Assembly (NCBI GenBank): GCA_963847615.1
Contig: CAWKAN010000020.1
Coordinates: forward strand, 434,001-498,000
Reading direction: 5' to 3'
DNA length: 64,000 nucleotides
DNA from: Palsa-883 sp963847615
GTDB taxonomy: Bacteria > Pseudomonadota > Alphaproteobacteria > Acetobacterales > Acetobacteraceae
Part shown: one piece after another, positions 1 to 8,733 of the stretch
Numbering within the stretch: the stretch's first letter is position 1
How the letters are laid out: the number at the start of each line of letters is the position of its first letter
Program-made: the position numbers and the translations under genes
Notes under the pieces: generated by a model
Database searches by the model: none
What the model saw: the letters and a program-made list of their open reading frames with translations, nothing else
Told to the model about the DNA's origin: nothing

Positions 1-2
1 CG

Positions 3-572
3 CCGGACCGGCTGTGCGCGGAGATCACCGCGGCGCTGCCGGAGGACGGGATTCTGGTTGCGGACACGGGTTATTCCGGCATCTGGACCAGCACGCTGAT
101 CGAGCTGAACGGCACGTCGCAGACCTACCTGCGCGCCGCCGGCTCGCTGGGCTGGGCGTTCCCGGCCGCGCTCGGCGCGAAGTGCGCGGCGGGCAGCCGC
201 AAGGTGATCTGCTGGTCGGGCGACGGCGCGATCTACTACCACCTGACCGAGCTGGAGACCGCGCGCCGGCGCGGCATCGCCGTGGTGCTGGTGATCAACA
301 ACAACTCGGGCTTCGGCCAGGGCTGGCCGAACATCCAGCGCCAGCAAGGCAACAAGCCCGGCGACGTGCGCGAGCTGGTGCGCTTCGGCCCGACTAATTT
401 CGCCGAGGTGGCCCGCGTGTTCGGCCTGCGCGGCCTCCGCGTGGAGCACCCCGCGCAGCTCGCCCCGGCGCTGCGCGAGGCGCTGGCGTCCGACGAGACG
501 GTGGTGGTCAACGTCGCCACCGACATCGACTGCCGTGCCCCGGAACCCTGGCTGCCAGGAGCCACAGCATGA
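3..572 (+). CDS. Thiamine diphosphate-dependent enzyme, acetolactate-synthase-like, C-terminal part (cut by window start)
   Basis: The reading frame is open from the window edge to a TGA and gives 189 residues of the C-terminal ThDP-binding domain of the acetolactate synthase / benzoylformate decarboxylase superfamily. The diphosphate and Mg-binding motif is visible: GDG at CWSGDGAIYYH, followed about 26 residues later by the NN of VINNNSGFGQGW. Upstream, ADTGYSG and the RAAGSLGWAFPAALGAK stretch are typical of the family. Substrate cannot be told from this half. The stop overlaps the next start (ATGA), so it is translationally coupled to an acyl-CoA dehydrogenase gene and an SDR gene. This suggests a dedicated catabolic operon rather than housekeeping branched-chain synthesis. 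Confidence 0.85.
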   Translation, partial: PDRLCAEITAALPEDGILVADTGYSGIWTSTLIELNGTSQTYLRAAGSLGWAFPAALGAKCAAGSRKVICWSGDGAIYYHLTELETARRRGIAVVLVINNNSGFGQGWPNIQRQQGNKPGDVRELVRFGPTNFAEVARVFGLRGLRVEHPAQLAPALREALASDETVVVNVATDIDCRAPEPWLPGATA

Positions 573-1519
573 CCGAAATCGCCGTCGTCGGCGCCGGCCT
601 GATGGGCCACGCCCTCGCCCTGGTGTTCGCGCTCGGCGGCCACCAGGTGCGGCTGACCGACACCAGCAGCGAAACGTTGGCACGCGCCCCCGGGCTGATG
701 GCAGCGGCCCTCGCCACCCTGGCCGAGGCGGGCGAGGTGGACGCCAGCTGGGACCGCCAGCGCCTGTCGCACGCCGTGCGCTGCGTTCCGTCTTTGGAGC
801 AGACCGTCAAGGGCGCTGCCGTGGTGATCGAGGCGATCGTCGAACGCCCGGACGCCAAGCGCGCGGTCTACCAGCAGCTCGAAACCCTGATGGACCCCAC
901 CGCGCTGCTCGCCAGCAACACCAGCAACCTCGACATCTTCCCGCTGGTACCTGCGGCCTTGCAGCCGCGCACGCTCATCGCGCACTGGTACACGCCGCCC
1001 TATTTGTGCGACCTGGTGGATCTCTGCCCCGGCCCGCACACCGATCCCGCCGCGCTCGCCACCGTGCGCGACCTGGTGCGCGCGATGGGCAAGGCGCCGG
1101 TGGTGTTCAAGCAGATGGTGCAGGGCTACGTCGCCAACCGGCTGCAGGCGGCGATGCAGTTGGAGGTCTACCGCCTGCTCGACGAGGGCCTGGTGACGCC
1201 GAAGGACATCGACGATTCGGTGCTGCACGGCCTGGCGCTGCGCATCCCGATCCTCGGCATCATGGCGAAGGCGGATTTCACCGGCCTGCTGTTGATGCAG
1301 CAGGGCCTGAAGAACCGCAGCTACACCCCGCCCGTGCCGCGCGACCACAGCGAAACATTGGACGCGCTGATCGCCCAGGGCCGCATCGGCGTGATGGCGG
1401 GCAAGGGCTATTTCGACTGGGGCGATCGCGCGCCCGAGGAATTGTTCCGCGAGCGTGACCGCAAGCTGCTGGCGCTGAAGCAGGCACTGCGCAAGATCGG
1501 ACCGATGGAGGGCACATGA
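569..1519 (+). CDS. 3-hydroxyacyl-CoA dehydrogenase family NAD-binding protein
   Basis: 316 residues. The N-terminus has the Rossmann fold glycine motif AVVGAGLMG. The middle has the SNTSNLDI stretch, which corresponds to the conserved S-N-T-S of 3-hydroxyacyl-CoA dehydrogenases, then HWYTPPYLCDLVDL where the family has the catalytic His. The C-terminal helical domain follows, with YVANRLQAAM. The length is usual for the single-domain type, such as 3-hydroxybutyryl-CoA or L-gulonate dehydrogenase-like members. It would oxidise a 3-hydroxy acid or its CoA ester with NAD. ATGA overlaps on both sides place it in one transcript with the ThDP enzyme and the SDR. The exact substrate is not readable. 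Confidence 0.85.
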   Translation: MTEIAVVGAGLMGHALALVFALGGHQVRLTDTSSETLARAPGLMAAALATLAEAGEVDASWDRQRLSHAVRCVPSLEQTVKGAAVVIEAIVERPDAKRAVYQQLETLMDPTALLASNTSNLDIFPLVPAALQPRTLIAHWYTPPYLCDLVDLCPGPHTDPAALATVRDLVRAMGKAPVVFKQMVQGYVANRLQAAMQLEVYRLLDEGLVTPKDIDDSVLHGLALRIPILGIMAKADFTGLLLMQQGLKNRSYTPPVPRDHSETLDALIAQGRIGVMAGKGYFDWGDRAPEELFRERDRKLLALKQALRKIGPMEGT

Positions 1520-2277
1520 TCACCTACAACCTGAAGGACAAGGCCGCGCTGGTCACCGGCGGCGCGTCGGGCATCGGCTTCGCCACCGCGAAGCTGCTGG
1601 CCGGCTTCGGCGCCCTGGTCGCGGTCAACTACCTGCCCGACGATCCGCGCGGGCCGGAGGCGGTGGAGCAACTCACCGACGCCGGCGGCCAGGTGATCGG
1701 CGCCCCCGGCAATGTCGGCGTGGCCGGCGATGCCGAGCGCATGGTGCTGCAGGCGGTGCAGGATCTCGGCCGGCTCGACCTGCTGGTCAACAACGCCGGC
1801 ACGCCCGGCACGCGCCGGCGCATCGTGCCGGCCGAACTTGAGCTGATCACGGAAGACCTGTGGTCGTTGCTGTTGCAGACCAACCTGCTCGGCGTGTTCC
1901 GCTGCGCCAAGGCCGCCGCCCCGGCGCTGAAGGCGACGCATGGCGCGATCGTCAACACCGCCTCGATCGCCGGGCTGGGCCGCGCCGGCTCCAGCCTCGC
2001 CTACAGCGCCACCAAGGCGGGCGTGGTCAGCCTGACGCAGAACCTGGCGCGCGCGCTGGCGCCCGAGGTGCGGGTGAACGCCATCGCCCCCGGTGCGGTG
2101 GACAGTTCCTGGATGGTGGACTGGACCAACGAGGAGCGCCAGCAATCGATCGAGCGGGCGCTGCTGAAGCGGCGCTGCCAGCCCGAGGACCTCGCCGAGG
2201 TGATCGTCTTCCTCGGCTTCGGCGCGGCGATGGTGACCGGCCAGACGGTCACCGTGGACGGCGGGCTGACGCTGTAG
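1516..2277 (+). CDS. SDR family oxidoreductase
   Basis: 253 residues, a classical short-chain dehydrogenase. The cofactor motif is TGGASGIG near residue 15, then NNAG, the catalytic Ser in NTASIAG, and Tyr-x3-Lys in AYSATKAG. The C-terminus VTGQTVTVDGGLTL matches the FabG-like end. An acidic residue of the NAD type is not obvious after strand 2 (VAVNYLPDD), so NADP cannot be excluded. It starts inside the stop of the preceding dehydrogenase (ATGA) and closes the operon. It probably reduces or oxidises a keto or hydroxy intermediate handled by the two upstream enzymes. Confidence 0.88.
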   Translation: MITYNLKDKAALVTGGASGIGFATAKLLAGFGALVAVNYLPDDPRGPEAVEQLTDAGGQVIGAPGNVGVAGDAERMVLQAVQDLGRLDLLVNNAGTPGTRRRIVPAELELITEDLWSLLLQTNLLGVFRCAKAAAPALKATHGAIVNTASIAGLGRAGSSLAYSATKAGVVSLTQNLARALAPEVRVNAIAPGAVDSSWMVDWTNEERQQSIERALLKRRCQPEDLAEVIVFLGFGAAMVTGQTVTVDGGLTL

Positions 2278-2324
2278 CGGTGCGCCCGCCGCCGCCGCCG
2301 GCGGCAGCGGGGGCCGCGCCAGGC

Positions 2325-3666
2325 TCAGAACTGCAGGATGAAGTCGGCGGCGATGGTGAACACGCCGGTGTCCTTGCCGGCGCCCGTCGCGCTGGGGCCG
2401 TTGAACGCCTTCACCCCGTTCAGCGTGGTGTCGTAACGGATTTCCGGACGGATCAGCAGCCCGGCGATCGGCGCCGGCAGGCCGGCGGGCTTGTAGGTCA
2501 CGCCGGCGGTGATCTCGCCATAGGTGGTGCCGCGCCCGGTCGAATAGGCGGTCAGCGGCATCGCGTAGCCGCCCTGCGCGATGGCGAAGTCCTGGTTGCC
2601 CGGGAAGGCGCCGACGAAGAAGCCGTTCTCGTCGTCGAACACCTCGATCCGCCCGTTCAGCGCCAGCGTATCGGTCAGCGCATAGGACGCGTATTGCGTC
2701 GCGCCGTACGCCGTCGGCCTTCCGACCGCGGGATTGTCGTCGTGGATGTAATCCAGTTCGGTCACCAGGGTCAGCTTGGGGCTCGCCTTCCAGGTGATCA
2801 CCGAGTCGGCGATATAACGGTTGTAGCGGTTGGCCAGCGGCACGCTACGCCCGGGGTTTTCCGGCCCGATATGGGTCAGCGCCAGGATCGTCAGGTTGCC
2901 GCCCAGCAGCGTCAGCTGAAACCCGCCAAGCCCGGCCGCGGAGGAATTGTTGTCCCCGACATACGGCCCGACCGCGGTGTTCACCCCGGAATCGACCGCG
3001 GCATAGACATCGACCATGTCGGTGACATGGGCGATCGCCAGCACGCCGGTGTGCTCCAGCGGAATGCCGAAGTTGAAGATGTAGGAATGCGAGTAGAACG
3101 GGTTCTGCGACGGATCGATCACCTCGTAGCCGATCGGCGTCGAGTACATGCCGGCCTTGAAGTCGATGCCGCCGCCGAACAGCCACGGCGTGTGCAACTG
3201 CACGTTCGCCTGCAGCAGCGCCGGCTGGTAGCGCATGTTGGTGGTGCGGTCGAGCACGCCGACATAGTGCAGGTAGCGCGCGTCGGTGCCGTACAGCCCC
3301 TGCAGCGTGAAGCCGAGATCATAGGGCAGCCTTCGGATCGGGCGTCCGCTGCACCGTCACCAGGGCCTGGTTGAGCTGGAAGTTGTTCGACTGGTCGGTG
3401 AACAACTGGCCGAAGTTCTCGCCGTTGCCGGGTCCCGCGGTGTTGAAGACGACGCCGCCCTCCAGCTGCAGGTTGACCTTGATCCCGGCGGCCCAGGCAT
3501 CGACCGGAAGCTGCGGCGGCGCGGCTTGCGCCGCCGGCGGGGCCTGGGTGGTCGGCGCGGTCTGCGCCAGCGCACCGGTGGCGACCAGCGGGGCGGCCGC
3601 GAGCGCGGCCAGCCATTTGCGGGCGCGACGGGATACCGCGCGTGGGGGATCGTATCGCATGGGCAT
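2325..3666 (-). pseudogene. Outer membrane beta-barrel porin, one frameshift
   Basis: The protein starts MPMRYDPPRAVSRRARKW, then has a hydrophobic signal peptide ending near TGALAQ and a Pro/Ala/Gln-rich linker. A barrel follows with alternating strands such as LQLEGGVVFN and FKAGMYSTPIGYEVIDPSQN, and it ends in Phe (ADFILQF), as outer-membrane proteins do. It resembles alphaproteobacterial porins of the OmpL47 / DUF1597 kind. A GAAGAAGGA ribosome site precedes the ATG at 3666. Near 3320-3330 the frame breaks after QRTPDPKAA and resumes at YDLGFTLQ; one extra base or two missing ones explains it. Residues on both sides are conserved in style, so a sequence error is likely. It sits downstream of, and on the same strand as, amt. 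Confidence 0.75.
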
Positions 3667-3851
3667 TGGGTCCTTCTTCGTCACTGCGGTCTTTGCCCGT
3701 CCCGCGGATATCGGAACGTTTACACAACAACATGGCGCGCGGCGGCCCGGCGCCCGGCTCGGCAACCCGACGCGCGCGCCGCTTCCCCCGGGGGAAGCGC
3801 CAGACGCGCGAACGGGGGGCGCCGATGGCACCCCCCGCCCGCAAGGTCGCG

Positions 3852-5217
3852 TCAGAAGATCTGTTCGCCGTGCAGCACGAGGTCGAGGCCCTCGCGCTCC
3901 TCCTCCGCGTTCACCCGCAGCCCGACCAGGGCGTTGGTGATGTAGAGCAGGATCAGCGAACCGACGCCGCTGTAGATCAGCGTGGTGCAGACACCGATCG
4001 CCTGGATGCCAAGCTGGTGCAGCCCGCCCGGGCTGCCGTCCGGGCTGGCATCGGTGGCCGACAGCGGGCCGTAGGAGAACACGCCGGTCAGCAGCGCGCC
4101 GATGATGCCGCCGATGCAGTGCACGCCGAAGCAGTCCAGCGCGTCGTCGTAGCCCAGCATGTGCTTCAGGCTGGTCGCCGCCCAGAAGCAGACCACGCCG
4201 GCCGCGATGCCGATGAGGATCGAGGCGCCCGGCAGCACGAAGCCCGAGGCCGGGGTGATCGCCACCAGCCCGGCCACCGCGCCGGAGATGATGCCCAGCA
4301 CGGAGGGTTTGCCCTTGGTCGATCCACTCGGCGAACATCCACGCCAGCGCCGCCGCCGCCGTGGCGATCTGCGTCACCGCCATCGCCATGCCGGCGCGCC
4401 CGTTCGCAGCCGACCGCCGAGCCGGCGTTGAACCCGAACCAGCCCACCCACAGCAACGAGGCGCCGATCACCGCGTAGGCCACGTTGTACGGCGCCATGT
4501 TCTCCTGGCCGTAGCCGACCCGCTTGCCCAGCACCAGCGCGCGTCATCAGCCCGGCGATGCCGGCGTTGATGTGCACCACCGTGCCGCCGGCGAAGTCCA
4601 GCACGCCCAGGTTGGCGATCCAGCCGGTCGGCGCCCACACCCAATGCGCGATCGGCGAGTAGATCAGCAACGACCACAGCGTCATGAAGATGCACAGCGC
4701 GGAGAACTTCATGCGATCGGCGAAGGCGCCGGCAGATCAGCGCCGGCGTGATGATCGCGAAGGTCATCTGGAACATCATGTAGACGGTCTCGGGGATCGT
4801 CTGCGGCGCCGCGCCGTCGGTGCCGGCACCCAGGATGAACCCGGTGTCGACGCCCTTGCTGATATGCGCCGCGATGCCGTGCAGCATGAAGCGCGACAGG
4901 TCGCCGATATAGGCGCTGCCGTTGGTGAAGGCCAGGCTATAGCCGGCCACGATCCAGACGATGGTGACGATGCAGGTGATGGCGAAGGACTGCATCATGC
5001 GTCGCGAGCATGTTCTTCTTGCGCACCATCCCGGCATAGAACAGTGCCAGTCCCGGAATGGTCATCAGCAGCACCAGCGCGGTGATGTCAGCATCCAGGC
5101 GGTGTCGCCGGTGTCGATGGCCGGGATCTTCGGCGCATCGGCGGCGAGCACCGGACCCGCCGCCAACAGCATTGGCAGCAGCCCGGCGGCTCCCCAGGTG
5201 AGGCGGGGTCGATTCAT
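3852..5217 (-). pseudogene. amt: Ammonium transporter Amt, six frameshifts as sequenced
   Basis: Piecing the frames together gives a full Amt/Rh transporter. It has a signal peptide (MNRPRLTW...VLAADAPK), GDTAWMLTS, PGLALFYAGMVRKKNML, MMQSFAITC, the PETVYMMFQMTFAIITPALI region, GGTVVHINAGIAGLM, then AGVVCFWAATSLK, DDALDCFGVHCIGG and the C-terminal tail. His residues of the conduit are in VVHIN and GVHCIGG. Breaks lie near 5083, 4997, 4735, 4545, 4410 and 4312, mostly a single extra base. A GAGGGAA site precedes the ATG at 5217. It follows glnK on the same strand, the standard glnK-amt pair in which GlnK plugs the channel when nitrogen is sufficient. Residue conservation argues that the breaks are not natural decay. 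Confidence 0.85.
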
Positions 5218-5314
5218 CGGTGTTGTTTCCCTCGTTGATGGCGTGTGTGTTGCTCGGCCCAAATGATCGCGGTGGGTGGTCGCAGTGTGTGGTCGCGGTT
5301 GCCGCTCGCCGTGC

Positions 5315-5385
5315 GTGATCGCCCGATGCGATCAATGCCTGCGATCGGCGCGTGCGATCGGCCCATGCGATCGGCGCTTGCGATC
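5315..5385. repeat. Six 13-bp-phased GCGATC units between glnK and amt
   Basis: The hexamer GCGATC starts at 5328, 5341, 5354, 5367 and 5380, with a degenerate GTGATC at 5315. All are exactly 13 bp apart. The last unit overlaps the glnK stop codon, and the array ends about 100 bp before the amt start. The spacer bases are mostly GGCGCxT. The phasing is a direct observation; function is unknown. Confidence 0.8.
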
Positions 5386-5722
5386 ACAGGGCCGCGGCGT
5401 CGGCTTCTCCGGTGCGGATGCGGACCGCGCGCTCGACATCGAGCACGAAGATCTTGCCGTCGCCGATCTTGCCGGTCTGCGCCGCCTTGGTGATCGCCTC
5501 GATCACCTGGTCGGTCATGTCGGCGGTCACCACGACCTCGATCTTGACCTTCGGCAGGAAATTCACGTGGTATTCGGCGCCACGATAGATTTCGGTCTGC
5601 CCCTTCTGGCGGCCGAAGCCCTTCACCTCGGTGACGGTCAGGCCCTGCACGCCCAGCGGCGTCAGGGCCTCGCGTACGTCGTCGAGTTTGAAGGGCTTGA
5701 TGATGGCCATGATCAGTTTCAT
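5384..5722 (-). CDS. glnK: P-II nitrogen regulatory protein GlnK
   Basis: 112 residues, the standard length. It begins MKLIMAIIKPFKLDDVREAL and keeps the T-loop Tyr that is uridylylated (EIYRGAEYHVNFLPK), the B-loop TGKIGDGKIFV and the C-loop VRIRTGE. The ATG at 5722 is chosen because it gives the canonical N-terminus and has AAGGTGGGG upstream. Trimeric P-II proteins sense ATP/ADP and 2-oxoglutarate. The copy paired with amt normally blocks the ammonium channel and relays nitrogen status. A sigma-54-like promoter lies about 125 bp upstream. The second P-II copy in the window is next to glnA and is called glnB. Confidence 0.95.
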   Translation of the reverse strand: MKLIMAIIKPFKLDDVREALTPLGVQGLTVTEVKGFGRQKGQTEIYRGAEYHVNFLPKVKIEVVVTADMTDQVIEAITKAAQTGKIGDGKIFVLDVERAVRIRTGEADAAAL

Positions 5723-5844
5723 CTGGTTGCCCCACCTTGGATGTGCATCGCCTCGCTCGTCTCGGTTCATCCCGCCGGAGGGTTCGTTGCCCGCGAGGCC
5801 GTTGGCCATTCGGGCTTGCGTCGGACCGGCAGTGCAGATCCACT

Positions 5845-5862
5845 TTCAAGAACCGTGCCGAA
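5845..5862 (-). promoter_or_regulatory. Sigma-54-like (-24/-12) promoter upstream of glnK
   Basis: On the minus strand the sequence reads TTCGGCACGGTTCTTGAA. It matches the RpoN consensus TGGCACG-N4-TTGCA except at two places: C for T before GG, and A for C in the -12 GC. GG and the -12 dinucleotide are separated by 10 bases as required. The position is about 125 bp before the glnK start. glnK-amt operons are classic NtrC/RpoN targets. No convincing NtrC half-sites were found by eye. Confidence 0.5.
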
Positions 5863-6183
5863 TTCCCCTCTGGCCGCGCCGCTGGCGCGCGCGCGGCCCG
5901 CGCGCCGGCACAGGTAGCGATCGGGCCGGGCAACCGCCGCCGCGCCGACGGCAGCCGGCGCCCGCAGCGTCACGGCCTGGGAATTTTCCGGTCGGCTGGC
6001 GCATTTGCGGAGGGGATTTGCCTAAGCTCTGAGCAGATCGGCGCACCGACCGCGTCGCCGCCCAGCCATCTGGCCGCGGGCGGTCCACCCGTCACCCCTG
6101 CCGCGCCGGCGCCCCGCCACCGCCCGCGCGGGACACCCAGCCACGCCGCCGCGCCCGCGGCGATCGAAAGGGGCGGAAACACA
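5863..6183. other. Intergenic region between glnA end and glnK promoter
   Basis: This is very GC-rich sequence with no credible gene. It holds the upstream side of the glnK promoter, and the glnA-side hairpin lies beyond its right end. Open frames here have low-complexity Ala/Arg/Pro composition and look like shadows of high GC. Confidence 0.5.
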
Positions 6184-6215
6184 GCGCCCCGCCGTCCTTG
6201 CGGACGACGGGGCGC
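6184..6215 (-). terminator. Hairpin terminator candidate after glnA
   Basis: Arms GCGCCCCGCCGTCC and GGACGACGGGGCGC pair over 14 bp with one G-T pair around a TTGC loop. The hairpin lies about 70 bp past the glnA stop. On the minus strand it is followed by TGTGTTTCC, a weak T-run, so Rho-independent action is plausible but not certain. Confidence 0.5.
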
Positions 6216-6285
6216 GATGCGGCCCAACTCACCGTGGGCGACGCGCGGCCGGATTCGATCCGGCCGCGATCCGCCCGGATCGCGC

Positions 6286-7719
6286 TCAGACCGAGTAGTA
6301 CATCTCGAACTCGACCGGATGCGGCGTATGCTCGAAACGATACACCTCGGTCCATTTCAGTTCGATGTAGCTCTCGATCTGGTCCTTGCCGAACACGTCG
6401 CCGGCCAGCAGGAACTCGTGGTCGGCTTCCAGCGCGCCCAGCGCCTCGCGCAGGCTGCCGCACACCGTCGGGATGCCCTTCAGCTCTTCCGGCGGCAGGT
6501 CGTACAGGTCCTTGTCCATCGGGTCGCCCGGATGGATCTTGTTCTTGATGCCGTCCAGCCCGGCCATCAGCATCGCCGAGAACGCCAGGTACGGGTTCGC
6601 CGCGGCGTCGGGGAAGCGCACCTCGACGCGCTTGGCCTTCGGGTTGGTCGCATACGGGATGCGGCACGAGGCCGAGCGGTTGCGCGCCGAATAGGCCAGC
6701 AGCACCGGCGCCTCGAACCCCGGGATCAGCCGCTTGTAGCTGTTGGTCGCCGGGTTGGTGAAGGCGTTCAGCGCCTTGGCGTGCTTGATGATGCCGCCGA
6801 TGTAATACAGGCAGATCTCCGACAGGTCGGCATAACGATTGCCGGCGAACAGCGGCTTGCCGCCCTTCCAGATCGACTGGTGGCAGTGCATGCCCGAGCC
6901 GTTGTCGCCATAGATCGGCTTCGGCATGAAGGTCGCGGTCTTGCCGTAGCTGTGCGCCACGTTGTGGATGCAGTATTTGTAGATCTGCAGGTGGTCGGCC
7001 ATCTTGATCATCGGGCCGAACTTCATGCCCAGCTCGTGCTGGCTCTGCGCCACCTCGTGGTGGTGCTTCTCGACCACCACGCCCATCTCGGCCATGGTGG
7101 ACAGCATCTCGGCGCGCAGGTCGCTTTCGCTGTCGACCGGGGGCACCGGGAAGTAGCCGCCCTTGACCGCCGGGCGGTGGCCCATGTTGCCTTCCGGGTA
7201 GTCCTTGAGGCTGGCGTCCGGGCCTTCCTGGCTGTCGATCTGGTATATGCCGTAATTGCCGCCGGTGCCGAACTTCACGCTGTCGAACACGAAGAACTCG
7301 GCCTCCGGCCCGAAGAACACCGCGTCGCCGATGCCCGAGGCCTTCACGTACGCCTCGGCCTTCTTGGCGGTCGAGCGCGGGTCGCGGTTATACGCCTGGC
7401 CGGTCGACGGCTCGATGATGTCGCAGATGATGATCATGCTGGGCTTGGCCGCGAACGGGTCCATCACCGCCGTGTCGGGGTCCAGCATCAGGATCATGTC
7501 GGACTCGTTGATCGCCTTCCACCCGGCGATCGAGGAGCCGTCGAACATGATGCCGTCGCGGAACACGTCCTCGTCGATGGTGGAGACGTGCTGCGCGGTG
7601 TGCTGCCACTTGCCGCGCGGATCGGTGAACCGGAGGTCCACGTATTCCACGGAGTGCTCCTTGAGCATCTCCATAACCTTGCCCACGCTGCTGGTGGCGC
7701 CTGCAGGCTTTCTCGCCAT
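6286..7719 (-). CDS. glnA: Type I glutamine synthetase
   Basis: 477 residues, full length for GSI-beta. Visible signatures are FDGSSIAGW (N-terminal beta-grasp), the FGPEAEFFVFD metal-site Glu residues, KPIYGDNGSGMHCHQS (ATP-site region), NPKAKRVEVRFPD with the substrate Arg, and NLYDLPPEE-like DKDLYDLPPEELKGIP with the adenylylatable Tyr. It makes glutamine from glutamate, ammonia and ATP in the cytosol. It lies 250 bp downstream of glnB on the same strand, the usual alphaproteobacterial glnBA operon. Regulation is expected through GlnE adenylylation and NtrC. The sequence is unbroken, in contrast to the neighbouring amt. Confidence 0.97.
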   Translation of the reverse strand: MARKPAGATSSVGKVMEMLKEHSVEYVDLRFTDPRGKWQHTAQHVSTIDEDVFRDGIMFDGSSIAGWKAINESDMILMLDPDTAVMDPFAAKPSMIIICDIIEPSTGQAYNRDPRSTAKKAEAYVKASGIGDAVFFGPEAEFFVFDSVKFGTGGNYGIYQIDSQEGPDASLKDYPEGNMGHRPAVKGGYFPVPPVDSESDLRAEMLSTMAEMGVVVEKHHHEVAQSQHELGMKFGPMIKMADHLQIYKYCIHNVAHSYGKTATFMPKPIYGDNGSGMHCHQSIWKGGKPLFAGNRYADLSEICLYYIGGIIKHAKALNAFTNPATNSYKRLIPGFEAPVLLAYSARNRSASCRIPYATNPKAKRVEVRFPDAAANPYLAFSAMLMAGLDGIKNKIHPGDPMDKDLYDLPPEELKGIPTVCGSLREALGALEADHEFLLAGDVFGKDQIESYIELKWTEVYRFEHTPHPVEFEMYYSV

Positions 7720-7969
7720 ATCCTGTTGTCCCGTCCTTATGTCCAGTTGCCAAGCCGCCGGCGCACCCGGGCGGGTCCGCCAGCCACGAAACTCGCTGAT
7801 CCCGCCGGCGCCGCGCGCCGGGGGCTGGCCTCGGAAGGCCCGTCTCGTCCGATCTGCCGCGGGCCCGCTGCGGCGTGTGGGCTCCTTATGCTGTGAACCG
7901 GCTGGAGGCGAATCGGCGCCGCGGCCCAGCCGGGGGCCGGCTCGGATCGCGGCCCGGCCGGGGACCGGC

Positions 7970-8308
7970 TCAGATCGCGTCCTCGCCGCGCTCGCCGGTG
8001 CGGATGCGGATCACCTCCTCGACCGAGGAGATGAAGATCTTGCCGTCGCCGATCCGCCCGGTGCGGGCCGAGTTGATGATCGCCTCCACCGCGCGCTCGA
8101 CGACGCCGTCCTCGCAAACCACCTCGATCTTCACCTTGGGCAGGAAGTCGACCACGTACTCGGCGCCCCGATACAGCTCGGTATGGCCTTTCTGCCGGCC
8201 GAAGCCCTTGGCCTCGACGACCGTGATGCCTTGCAGCCCAACCTCGTGCAGCGCTTCCTTCACCTCGTCCAGCTTGAACGGCTTGATGACAGCCTCGATC
8301 TTCTTCAT
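7970..8308 (-). CDS. glnB: P-II nitrogen regulatory protein GlnB
   Basis: 112 residues starting MKKIEAVIKPFKLDEVKEAL, with the uridylylated Tyr in TELYRGAEYVVDFLPK, the B-loop TGRIGDGKIFI and VIRIRTGE. The ATG at 8308 gives the canonical start. An in-frame ATG at 8317 would add MTQ, and the strong AGGAGG lies about 20 bases further upstream, so the longer form is possible. In alphaproteobacteria GlnB passes nitrogen status to NtrB and GlnE. Its place directly before glnA and the sigma-54-like promoter upstream support that role. Confidence 0.95.
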   Translation of the reverse strand: MKKIEAVIKPFKLDEVKEALHEVGLQGITVVEAKGFGRQKGHTELYRGAEYVVDFLPKVKIEVVCEDGVVERAVEAIINSARTGRIGDGKIFISSVEEVIRIRTGERGEDAI

Positions 8309-8394
8309 CTGCGTCATCGCCCGGGGTGACCGGACCTCCTCTGGTTGCGGGGCTGGCGGGAGTTGCGCTGGACCGAACGGCAGCGCCATAGGTT

Positions 8395-8410
8395 TGCATG
8401 CGGCGTGCCA
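8395..8410 (-). promoter_or_regulatory. Sigma-54 (-24/-12) promoter of the glnBA operon
   Basis: The minus strand reads TGGCACGCCGCATGCA. GG and GC are exactly 10 bases apart and the -24 block TGGCACG is perfect; only the first T of TTGC is changed to A. The predicted start site near 8384 leaves about 76 bases of leader before glnB. RpoN/NtrC control of glnBA is well established in related bacteria. Confidence 0.65.
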
Positions 8411-8595
8411 CGCGGCAATCCGCCGAACCGCGTCCCGGCCCGCCGCGCGCCGCTCGCCCACTGGGCGGCACGTGAAGCAAGCGCCTTGTTATTAGGCAAT
8501 TTTGCCCACGCGCCAGCGATCAAATTAGCGGCACCCACCCCGAATGCCCGGAAACCCAGGCGCCCGGCGGTCCGCGAGGCCGGGGCGTCGCCACA

Positions 8596-8730
8596 GACCC
8601 GACCAAGGGGCGCTGCCCCCCATGGTACCATTGGGAACCCCGCCAAGGGCGGAGCGCTTGGAACCCTGCACCGGGAGTGTGGGGAGGGGGGGGCCAATCG
8701 TACCGTGGGGGAGGGCAACGCCCCCCGCGG
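8596..8730. repeat. Degenerate copy A of the hairpin-bead palindrome family
   Basis: It carries the family modules CAAGGGGCGCTGCCCC, the CCATGGTACCAT core also seen at 26270, CCAAGGGCGGAGCGCTTGG, and the start of the large palindrome arm (GGGAGTGTGGGGAGG), after which the copy breaks off. It abuts the nested palindrome element that starts at 8734. Confidence 0.7.
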
Positions 8731-8733
8731 CTA

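Noticed and set aside
3852..5217. Programmed frameshifting in amt
   Set aside because: Six shifts in differing directions, with no slippery heptamers, are implausible for recoding. Sequence error is simpler.
5737..7896. Long plus-strand frame opposite glnA and glnK
   Set aside because: Antisense of confidently identified genes, with no domain features.
8500..8520. GGCAATTTTGCC as an NtrC-type operator upstream of glnB
   Set aside because: The arms are only five bases and do not match the NtrC half-site; this could be chance.
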